Shown: piece after piece, positions 1-6,456 of the stretch
Numbering within the stretch: position 1 is the stretch's first letter
How the letters are laid out: each line of letters begins with the position of its first letter
The notes under the pieces: generated by a model
Database searches by the model: none
What the model was told of the DNA's origin: nothing
Seen by the model: the letters and a program-made list of their open reading frames with translations, nothing else
Source of the DNA: a virus
IMG/VR virus record: IMGVR_UViG_3300027759_000393
Coordinates: 1-24,940 of that record
Reading direction: 5' to 3' (one strand)
Length of the DNA stretch: 24,940 bases
Program-made: the position numbers and the translations under genes

Positions 1-883
1 GTTCTACTTTCATTGGTATCAATGTCATCTCTCTTAGTTTATATTCAGGTATAAATGTTTCTCGTAAAAAATTAGCTTCCTCGTAACTTACGTTGATATC
101 TAAATGCACACGAACATGACTGTCAATTAATAGCAAGCCTTCTGGGTTTTCTAAGATATCGCTAAGTTTATGCACACGAAAAATAGGTTGACGAGGCCAA
201 CTATGAAAGACAGGCTCTTGTCCCCATTCTAGCATCATCATACCACGTGCGTCATCACCTGCATCAGCATAGTTATGCGGGAATGCATTTCCAATATACC
301 AAACATTAGCTTTGCTTTGGCGTTTATGAAAATGCCCAGTAAAGACTTTATCAAAGCCCTTCATGTGATCTGTGTTAATCTCGCCGTGATCGGGCATCTC
401 TATCATTGCATTCATAAAGAATCTAGGTAATTCAAAATGACCAAACAAATATTTACCACTTAGTTTTTGAACTTTTTTGTAATCGTCTTGAACCAACCAA
501 GGGCTGATGCAAACATCCCCTTCACTGAAGAAATCATTGACAATTTGTACATTTGGTAAATGTTTAGCCCACTCAACGCTATGAATGTCCCTGCGGTCAC
601 GATAATAAAGATCATGATTGCCTGGTATAAAATATACTCTATCAAAGTTAGCATTTAATTTCTCCAATGCTTGCAAACCAAATTGCAATGTATGTATGTT
701 AATACTTGCCCGATGATGATTCCAGTCACCTAAGAAAAAACAAGTTTCACAATTTTCTACTTTGGCTTTGGAAATAAACCAATCAATGAAATTACTACAG
801 TCTTGATTATGTTGTAGGCTATTTGACTTCAATCCAAAATGAATATCAGTTAGGCAAGCGGCTTTTTTAAAAAGGTTAGTCAT
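1..883 (-). CDS. gp47: gp47-like recombination nuclease subunit (SbcD/Mre11 family), 3' end cut by window edge
   Basis: The 294 codons visible encode a calcineurin-type metallophosphoesterase. Read on the minus strand, the metal-binding motifs come in the expected order: DIHFG (residues 13-17), GDWNHH (52-57), GNHD (88-91), GHFE (148-151) and GHFH (183-186). In T4, gp47 (339 aa) is the nuclease subunit of the gp46/gp47 complex, which resects DNA ends for recombination-dependent replication; spacing and length fit that family. The stop codon lies beyond position 1. The ATG at 883-881 is directly preceded by an in-frame TAA, so no longer start is possible, yet there is no Shine-Dalgarno sequence: the leader is an AT-rich run after a hairpin (901-926). 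It lies downstream of gp55 on the same strand and may be co-transcribed with it. A gp46 partner would be expected left of the window. A different phage phosphoesterase is possible but less likely. Confidence 0.85.
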   Translation of the reverse strand, partial: MTNLFKKAACLTDIHFGLKSNSLQHNQDCSNFIDWFISKAKVENCETCFFLGDWNHHRASINIHTLQFGLQALEKLNANFDRVYFIPGNHDLYYRDRRDIHSVEWAKHLPNVQIVNDFFSEGDVCISPWLVQDDYKKVQKLSGKYLFGHFELPRFFMNAMIEMPDHGEINTDHMKGFDKVFTGHFHKRQSKANVWYIGNAFPHNYADAGDDARGMMMLEWGQEPVFHSWPRQPIFRVHKLSDILENPEGLLLIDSHVRVHLDINVSYEEANFLRETFIPEYKLREMTLIPMKVE

Positions 884-900
884 TTAGTTAGTATATAATA

Positions 901-926
901 AATGTCATTGACATAGCAATGACATT
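901..926 (-). promoter_or_regulatory. Perfect 10-bp inverted repeat between gp55 and gp47
   Basis: Arms AATGTCATTG (901-910) and CAATGACATT (917-926) are exact reverse complements around a 6-base loop. On the minus strand the hairpin starts 8 bases after the gp55 stop and ends 17 bases before the gp47 ATG, followed by an AT-rich stretch without a clean U-run. It could be a weak terminator, an RNA-processing or stability element, or a translational control hairpin for gp47. The structure is plainly visible; the role is inference. Confidence 0.6.
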
Positions 927-933
927 GGTAAAA

Positions 934-1851
934 TTATTCTTCGTAAACAACCGAACTCATTCCAGCACCCAGACCCTGACGAGTCCAGCTTGGATTAAGT
1001 CCATTTATTTCTAAGATGTCATCACGGATATTTTGATTTCGCTTTTCAGTATTTAAAACACGACAGAAACTATTTGTAATTGCTGCGGTATAGTATGCGA
1101 ATGGATTAGCACTTTTAGCTTCATTGAATCGTAAACCAACATAAGTTAATTGTAGAATAGCACTATTACGCATTTCGTCGTTATATGTATATCCACGCCA
1201 ATTATATTTCATAGCATATTTTTCACACATCATAATATACATACGGGCAAGTTTATTTGTTACTTGTCCATGATCCTTGCTAAACTCTCCTGTTTCCAAA
1301 TCACCTTTCCAATGACTTTTTCCCACGCAATAGAAAGTGTTATTGTTATCTATTTTATAATGTTGGAATGGAGGGAAGTTTACCTTAACATGAACCATGT
1401 CATCTACTTCTGCTTTAGTGGTAACATCTTCCAAGTCAGCAAAGATTTCATCTGGGTCAGCTTCTTCAAATTCAAATATATCTTTTGCGGTTTTCTTTTT
1501 AACTGTTTTACGGGGAACTTTTGGAGCAACTGGTACATGATCCCAATTCATTACACGAAATACTAAATCTGTTACTAGGATAGATTCTGGGTCAACTGAA
1601 TCTTTTACCCCTGCTTCTAAGCTAAGCCTAGTTGCCCTAGTTTCTTTTGCTTGTTGAATAGTTTCGGGTTTAAATGCATATTCTAAACTGTCTTGTATCG
1701 TAGATTGGGGCATATCTACAATAAAATCATATCTATGATATTCGGGTTTAGCAAAATGACAATAAGCTGTTTTGCTTTCATGTATTTCTTTTAGTATATC
1801 TTTGTTATTGAGATAATTAACGGGTTTTCGTGGCGCAGGTAATAATGACAT
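934..1851 (-). CDS. gp55: Late-transcription sigma factor, gp55-like, with large insertion
   Basis: 305 aa, against 185 in T4 gp55. The N-terminus has the gp55 signature NYLNNKDIL (residues 12-20), matching T4 YVNNKELL. Residues about 199-290 match the T4 polymerase/promoter-binding core: an LARMY...KYAMKYNWRGYT helix, NDEMR, NPFAYYTAAITNSF and the basic VLNTEKRNQNIRDD. Between them lie about 155 residues absent from T4, including a Lys-rich patch (110-123) followed by a very acidic one (127-151). The C-terminus, SSVVYEE, resembles the T4 tail SLDFLYE that contacts the sliding clamp gp45. Known role of the family: binds host RNA polymerase core and, with gp45 and gp33, directs it to TATAAATA-type late promoters. 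The start is supported by a strong AGGAG (minus strand, 1860-1856) four bases upstream. A sigma70-type promoter lies just upstream, fitting expression before the late genes. Confidence 0.9.
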   Translation of the reverse strand: MSLLPAPRKPVNYLNNKDILKEIHESKTAYCHFAKPEYHRYDFIVDMPQSTIQDSLEYAFKPETIQQAKETRATRLSLEAGVKDSVDPESILVTDLVFRVMNWDHVPVAPKVPRKTVKKKTAKDIFEFEEADPDEIFADLEDVTTKAEVDDMVHVKVNFPPFQHYKIDNNNTFYCVGKSHWKGDLETGEFSKDHGQVTNKLARMYIMMCEKYAMKYNWRGYTYNDEMRNSAILQLTYVGLRFNEAKSANPFAYYTAAITNSFCRVLNTEKRNQNIRDDILEINGLNPSWTRQGLGAGMSSVVYEE

Positions 1852-1854
1852 GGG

Positions 1855-1860
1855 TCTCCT
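1855..1860 (-). promoter_or_regulatory. Ribosome binding site of gp55
   Basis: Minus-strand AGGAGA lies three bases before the gp55 ATG. It is one of only two near-perfect Shine-Dalgarno sequences in the window and fixes the gp55 start. Confidence 0.75.
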
Positions 1861-1869
1861 TGTGTTATA

Positions 1870-1896
1870 GTTATGCTACAGTGATTATAGCATAAC
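1870..1896. promoter_or_regulatory. Operator-like palindrome over the gp55 promoter
   Basis: Arms GTTATGCTA (1870-1878) and TAGCATAAC (1888-1896) are perfect reverse complements separated by 9 bases. The palindrome covers the -10 box of the leftward promoter and the expected transcription start (near 1877). Because transcription would begin inside the left arm, an intact RNA hairpin could not form, so a DNA operator is more likely. The core TTATGCTA recurs at 1951-1958, touching the rightward late-type box. Confidence 0.5.
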
Positions 1897-1912
1897 AGTT
1901 GCAGAAAAGCAA
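1884..1912 (-). promoter_or_regulatory. Sigma70-type promoter for gp55 (and perhaps gp47)
   Basis: On the minus strand there is a perfect -10 TATAAT (1889-1884) with an extended TG one base upstream (TGCTATAAT), and a partial -35 TTGCTT (1912-1907) at exactly 17 bp. Predicted start is near 1877, giving a leader of about 26 bases before the gp55 ATG. A small GTTGC/GCAAC inverted repeat (1898-1913) overlaps the -35 box. Confidence 0.65.
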
Positions 1913-1955
1913 CAATTTTTTGTAGAAAAGGTAAAAATAGAGCATTATATTTATG

Positions 1956-1962
1956 CTAAATA
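1956..1962 (+). promoter_or_regulatory. T4-late-type promoter box for the baseplate operon
   Basis: CTAAATA, in the context ATGCTAAATAGTAC, resembles the T4 late box TATAAATA and the looser NATAAATA-like boxes reported for T4-like cyanophages. It lies 24 bases before the first structural ATG, with an AGAAGGA ribosome-binding sequence (1968-1974) between. Transcription would be expected to start around 1968-1970. Assigned from position and motif only. Confidence 0.5.
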
Positions 1963-1986
1963 GTACAAGAAGGATAATATTATTAT

Positions 1987-3585
1987 ATGGCAACTAATGA
2001 TTCATTAGCTAAGAACGGTGAACAGCAAAACATAGTCGGGGAAAAGATTAGAGCACAGAGTGCCATTATTAGAAGCGCAACTTCAACCGAGGCACAAAAA
2101 GAAGCTGCGTTTATAGAGCGAGATAAACTACGGCTTCAAAATAAAGCACTTGGTGCCGAAGAAGCAGCCCTAACTAAGCAGGACCCAGCGACTAGTCTAT
2201 ACGAAGGGGTAGATGAAACAGGACAGCAGCGATATTACAATCCGGCTACTGGAAAGTCATACTTCTCTGAAATCCCACCTACTACCGAACAACAAGCAAA
2301 TGTAAGGGATCCGGCGAGAGGATTTATTAACCAAACTACAGAGAACATTGTTTCCCCACCTGCAGTGGCTACTTCCCAAGTGCCAGTAAGGCTTGACCCA
2401 CCTGATCCAGTAACCGATCCAAATCTAGCACAAAATGCCGCAGCAACTGATGAAACTATACAAGACAAGAAAGTACCCACTGGCTCTAATCCTGCAAATG
2501 GAATACTTGAACCACCTGATGAAATTATTCAGGCTAAGACAGTTCCTACAGACGCTAATCCTACATATGGAATACTTGAACCACAAGATGAAACTATACA
2601 ACCCAAGAAAGTACCTGCTGATCCTGTTCTAGTGCAAAATTCTGATCCAGAAGGTTACGCAAATATACAAGAACAAAATGCTGCTGCTAATGAGGAAGCA
2701 ATACGCAATGCAGGAGAAGGAGGTACTGGGTTTGGGTTAACTACTGCAAAATTAAACACTCAATCACAGGCTACACAACAAGATGCAGTAAACTTTCAAG
2801 CAAAAGAAGATTGGCGAGTAAGATTAAGTTTAAGTCCCGGTGCAACATATTTGTATAAAGCTAGCCCACCTGGAATATTAGCACCACTACAAGCTACAGA
2901 CGGTGTCATATTTCCGTATACACCAGCAATATCAGTTCAATATAATGCTACTTATGATCCTACTGAATTAACACATAGCAATTACAAGTTCTTTACATAT
3001 AGAGGTAGTGCAGTAGATAGCGTTACTATTGGTTGTGATTTTACTGCACAGGATACATTTGAAGCACAATATGTATTAGCAGTAATACATTTCTTCAGGT
3101 CAATAACCAAAATGTTTTATGGACAAGATCAAAATCCAACCAACGGTACACCTCCGCCGTTGTGTTATTTAAGTGGTTTGGGTGCTTTTCAATTTGATGC
3201 TCATCCATTGGCAATTACAGCTTTTAACTACACTTTACCTACTGACGTTGATTACATACAAGCTGGAAGTAATTTTACCCCTGCTGGAGTTAATACAGCA
3301 GGTAGTCAACCAAAACAAGATCCGTTTCCAGATGCAATATCTCGTAGATTGGCTAGTAATGCTAATAATGCTCTTAATCCGGGTGCAACAGTATCATCAC
3401 CTAATTGGCAAACTACTAATACTGGAACAAAGGATGCTACTTATGTTCCTACTAAAATAAGTCTTAGTATTACTGCAAATCCAATAGTAACTAGAAATGA
3501 CATTAGTAATAAGTTTAGTTTGAGAGAATATGCAACAGGTGCATTGTTAAGAGGAACAAAACGAGCAGGTGGAGGAATTTGGTAA
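1987..3585 (+). CDS. Virion structural protein, possible tail-tube/baseplate connector
   Basis: 532 aa in two parts. Residues about 1-280 are Gln/Ala/Pro-rich and probably disordered: a short helical stretch (18-65), a YYNPATGK segment resembling a WW motif (72-98), and a 23-residue tandem repeat (encoded at 2449-2628). Residues about 285-532 form the conserved-looking domain, with FPYTPAISVQYNATYDP (309-325), LTHSNYKFF and an AVIHFFRSITKMFYG helix. This pattern resembles baseplate/tail-tube proteins next to gp53 in marine T4-like phages, and a gp48/gp54-like role (baseplate to tube connector) is plausible, but I cannot separate those from the sequence. It is the first gene after the divergent control region; AGAAGGA lies 12 bases before the ATG. 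Its stop overlaps the next start as TAATG, suggesting translational coupling. A structural role is fairly sure, the exact homologue uncertain. Confidence 0.75.
   Translation: MATNDSLAKNGEQQNIVGEKIRAQSAIIRSATSTEAQKEAAFIERDKLRLQNKALGAEEAALTKQDPATSLYEGVDETGQQRYYNPATGKSYFSEIPPTTEQQANVRDPARGFINQTTENIVSPPAVATSQVPVRLDPPDPVTDPNLAQNAAATDETIQDKKVPTGSNPANGILEPPDEIIQAKTVPTDANPTYGILEPQDETIQPKKVPADPVLVQNSDPEGYANIQEQNAAANEEAIRNAGEGGTGFGLTTAKLNTQSQATQQDAVNFQAKEDWRVRLSLSPGATYLYKASPPGILAPLQATDGVIFPYTPAISVQYNATYDPTELTHSNYKFFTYRGSAVDSVTIGCDFTAQDTFEAQYVLAVIHFFRSITKMFYGQDQNPTNGTPPPLCYLSGLGAFQFDAHPLAITAFNYTLPTDVDYIQAGSNFTPAGVNTAGSQPKQDPFPDAISRRLASNANNALNPGATVSSPNWQTTNTGTKDATYVPTKISLSITANPIVTRNDISNKFSLREYATGALLRGTKRAGGGIW
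2449..2628 (+). repeat. 69-bp in-frame tandem repeat (23-residue unit, about 2.6 copies)
   Basis: Units start at 2449, 2518 and 2587, exactly 69 bases apart. Each begins Asp-Glu-(Thr/Ile)-Ile-Gln, continues with a K-(K/T)-V-P core, and the two full copies end in G-I-L-E-P. The third copy is cut after about 14 residues. It lies in the disordered N-terminal half of the structural protein and looks like a linker grown by duplication. Confidence 0.8.
3571..3576 (+). promoter_or_regulatory. Ribosome binding site deciding the gp53 start
   Basis: GGAGGA lies 8 bases before the ATG at 3585. This favours 3585 over the TTG at 3579, which would leave only two bases of spacing. The site is inside the last codons of the upstream gene. 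Confidence 0.75.
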
Positions 3586-3896
3586 TGGCAGCGAATAATT
3601 TATACCCGGCAACAAGTCCATATTATTTTTCTGAAATAGTTAATAATAACTTTTTAGATGTTATGGTGAATAGGCCTATACCTATGCAACCTTCAGATAT
3701 ATATTGGGAAATAACTGCTGTATACGAATATAGGCCTGATACATTAGCGTATGATTTGTATAGTGATAGTAGATTATGGTGGGTATTTGCAAGCAGAAAC
3801 CCAAACAGATTAAAAGACCCGTATTTTGATTTTACTACTGGTACAGGAATATATTTACCTAAGATGGATATGATAAAACAAGTTTTAGGAATTTAA
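3585..3896 (+). CDS. gp53: Baseplate wedge protein, gp53-like
   Basis: 103 aa from the ATG at 3585 (a TTG at 3579 would add two residues). Features typical of the gp53 core: NNNFLDVMVNRPIP near residue 20, then YEYRPDTLAYDLY, SRLWWVFASRNPN and KDPYFDFTTGTGIYLPK. In T4, gp53 (196 aa) clamps the inner baseplate wedge together with gp6, gp7 and gp25; this copy keeps mainly the conserved core and is shorter. The start overlaps the previous stop (TAATG) and the next gene follows after one base, so it sits inside a translationally coupled trio. Aromatic-rich and without membrane segments, as expected for a virion component. Confidence 0.85.
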   Translation: MAANNLYPATSPYYFSEIVNNNFLDVMVNRPIPMQPSDIYWEITAVYEYRPDTLAYDLYSDSRLWWVFASRNPNRLKDPYFDFTTGTGIYLPKMDMIKQVLGI

Positions 3897-3897
3897 G

Positions 3898-6426
3898 ATG
3901 GCTGATAATTTAGCGTTTGATGATCGGGATATGCCTGCACAAGCAGGTGGGGTGAATAATACATTAAATACATATCCTGCAGCAGGGGGAGGAGCACCGG
4001 TTGAGGCAACGCCTACTACCCCGGCAGGTAAAGCAGGTACTCCGGCAGCAAAAATTAATAAAAATGCACCGGGTAAACGAATTCAAAATCCATTAGGTAA
4101 TTTTTCAAGTTACACATATCAAATATCTTTGTATATGATAACACCCGATGCGTATGATGCTTTTATTCAAACGGGCAGAAAAGATATCAATGCAATTAAT
4201 AATATAGTACCAGGAGCAAACACACCTGAAGCAGTAGCAGCAGAAGACGCAAGTAACAGGGGAAACACTACTTCTCCGCCGGCGCCGTCTAGTGCAAACG
4301 CATCTAGCACTCAATATACTAATGGTGTATATTTGATTGCTCAAAGCGGTGGCATTAACAATAAAACACAACAACGTGCTCCTGGGTTTGATTTAGATTA
4401 CTACATTGATGATTTATCAATAACACAGGCTATAAATGGTAAGGATACGCTTAGTGCAACTAATGTTACTGATATTAGATTTACAATAACAGAACCATAT
4501 GGGTTTTCATTCATTACAAAATTGCGTAATGCTGCTACTGAGTTAGCAAAAGTTTCTAGGTCTAAGAATTTTAAAGATATAAAAAATCCATCACGGCAAT
4601 TCTTTATGCTAGGCATTAGATTCTTGGGATATGATAAAGATGGATATTTAATTGACCCTACAAAAATTCCAAGTTCAGATGGAGATCCGCAAGGTAATGC
4701 ATTTGGACTATATGAAAGATTCTATGATATATTCATTACTGGAATGAAGTTTAGAATAGATGGAAAAGCAGTAATATATAATATCACCGCAACTAATGTT
4801 GCCACTGGTGCGGCGTTTGGAACTAAGCGTGGGTTCGTAGATACAGGTGCATCTATATCAGGAGCAACTGTATATGATGCATTGATGGGAGGATCAGCAG
4901 CCGGACCTAAACCCGGCGAGTCAGCATCTACTACCCCACCTCAAAGCGGCACGATTGGATTGCTTGCTAAGTTAAACAAAGATCAACAAACTCTACTTAA
5001 AAATAAATCAATTGAAATTGCCAATGAATGGGATGTGGTCTTTTTAGGGGTTGCTGATTTATTGATAAAAAAAGCAAGCATTGTAGATAAAGCTGTGTTA
5101 GACAAAAGAGTGTGGGCTATGACTAACAACGTTAATAAGAGTGCAGACTCTAATGTTGCAACAGGAGAAAATAGTAAACCTAATAATGATGTCAGACAGA
5201 TCACCTTTACTAAAGGTGGTTCTATATTACAATGTGTTAATCAAATTATTTTGCAAAGTGATTATTTGTTGAACGCACTAAAAACAGCGTATCTTTCAAC
5301 TGAGGAGTCCACTGAGCAAGGAAAATATCCAGAACAAAAAAATCCACAAGAAGTAAAAATACAGTGGTATACAATGCATGCCGAAGTAAAGAACTTGGGT
5401 TGGGACAACCTACAACAAGATTTTGCGTACAAAACAACTTTTACAATCCAGCCTTACGAAACGCCCGTGGTTGTTGCACCGTATGTAAAACTCGGGGCAA
5501 AATATTATGGCCCGCATAAACGGTATGAATATTGGTTTACTGGAAAAAATAGTGAGATATTATCCTATGAACAGCAAATGGATAACACCTTTTTTAATGT
5601 AGCAGTATCCGCAAAAGATAATACCTCAGGTGTCAATACTGGTACATCAACTAGAGCAAACAAAGAAAGTGGACAACCTGATCAAGGGTCCTTGGGTATG
5701 GGATTGCAAGCACAAAATGCATACATGACGAGTTTGTATGATCCTGGCACATATGCAACTGCAAAGATAAAAGTGTTAGGAGATCCTGATTTCTTAATGC
5801 AACCCGCACCTAGTAGTATAAACTCATTCTATGATCAATTTTACGGCACTGATGGATATACGATAAATCCAAACGGTGGACAAGTTTTCATTGAAATTAA
5901 TTTTAAAGAACCAAGAGATTATCAAAATAGCACAGGATTATTAAGTATTAATCAATCAATATATTTTTGGGAATATCCTGCAGCTATACAAAAACAACTA
6001 GATGCTAGGGGCGGCGGCGTTAGTTATATGGTTAGAACTGTAGTTAGTACCTTTAGTAAAGGTAAGTTTGAACAAGAGCTAACTTGTAACATAAACACAT
6101 TTGGAAATGAAACAGCAGATGCTGCATCAGCTACAGCCGCAGGGAGAGACCAAACTGCTGCTATCTCAGCTAGAACAGGTGTAGCTTTAACTCCGGAAGC
6201 CGCTGCCACCGCAAGGGCTACATTTGCTGATAACGATCCTAGACTAGTAAATGGTCCGGCAACAAGTGCTAATGGCTCTGCTAGTGTACCGTCAAGCACT
6301 ACCACTATCAATCCAATGAATACTAGTAACAGTGTTGTCCAAGCAGCAGCTAGACTAATAGAAAATCAAACACTAATTCAAAACGGAGTGCAGGACGATG
6401 ACGCTGGACAGATCGGTCCAAGATGA
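3898..6426 (+). CDS. Large baseplate structural protein, probably hub-associated
   Basis: 842 aa. Residues 1-63 are a Pro/Ala/Gly-rich leader. A folded region starts at NPLGNFSSYTYQISLYM (about 64), followed by a low-complexity loop (about 105-135) and beta-rich segments such as FDIFITGMKF-like and IYNITATN strands. The motifs YEYWFTGKNSEIL (about 543) and DPGTYATAKIKVLGDPDFL (about 614) lead into a C-terminal beta domain ending VSTFSKGKFEQELTCNI. The last 100 residues are Ala/Thr/Ser-rich and probably disordered. The strand-rich make-up, the SKGKFEQEL-type ending seen in contractile-tail hub proteins, and the position directly before the gp5-like spike suggest the hub (gp27 position), but it is more than twice the length of T4 gp27 (391 aa). 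The hub role is inference; the structural role is well supported. It starts one base after the gp53 stop. Confidence 0.7.
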   Translation: MADNLAFDDRDMPAQAGGVNNTLNTYPAAGGGAPVEATPTTPAGKAGTPAAKINKNAPGKRIQNPLGNFSSYTYQISLYMITPDAYDAFIQTGRKDINAINNIVPGANTPEAVAAEDASNRGNTTSPPAPSSANASSTQYTNGVYLIAQSGGINNKTQQRAPGFDLDYYIDDLSITQAINGKDTLSATNVTDIRFTITEPYGFSFITKLRNAATELAKVSRSKNFKDIKNPSRQFFMLGIRFLGYDKDGYLIDPTKIPSSDGDPQGNAFGLYERFYDIFITGMKFRIDGKAVIYNITATNVATGAAFGTKRGFVDTGASISGATVYDALMGGSAAGPKPGESASTTPPQSGTIGLLAKLNKDQQTLLKNKSIEIANEWDVVFLGVADLLIKKASIVDKAVLDKRVWAMTNNVNKSADSNVATGENSKPNNDVRQITFTKGGSILQCVNQIILQSDYLLNALKTAYLSTEESTEQGKYPEQKNPQEVKIQWYTMHAEVKNLGWDNLQQDFAYKTTFTIQPYETPVVVAPYVKLGAKYYGPHKRYEYWFTGKNSEILSYEQQMDNTFFNVAVSAKDNTSGVNTGTSTRANKESGQPDQGSLGMGLQAQNAYMTSLYDPGTYATAKIKVLGDPDFLMQPAPSSINSFYDQFYGTDGYTINPNGGQVFIEINFKEPRDYQNSTGLLSINQSIYFWEYPAAIQKQLDARGGGVSYMVRTVVSTFSKGKFEQELTCNINTFGNETADAASATAAGRDQTAAISARTGVALTPEAAATARATFADNDPRLVNGPATSANGSASVPSSTTTINPMNTSNSVVQAAARLIENQTLIQNGVQDDDAGQIGPR

Positions 6427-6456
6427 AGATGCTGACAAAAATTCAAGTATTAATAT

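Noticed and set aside
1264-1566. 100-codon plus-strand frame opposite gp55
   Set aside because: It lies wholly within the well-supported gp55 gene, on the other strand, and encodes a Phe/Ile/Tyr-rich sequence typical of antisense of an AT-rich gene.
1898-1920. GTTGC/GCAAC hairpin followed by a T-run as a plus-strand terminator
   Set aside because: The stem is only 5 bp and no plus-strand gene lies upstream to terminate. It overlaps the -35 box of the gp55 promoter and is probably incidental.
3579-3587. TTG at 3579 as the gp53 start
   Set aside because: GGAGGA at 3571-3576 is too close to the TTG but well spaced for the ATG at 3585, which also forms the TAATG overlap used repeatedly in this operon.
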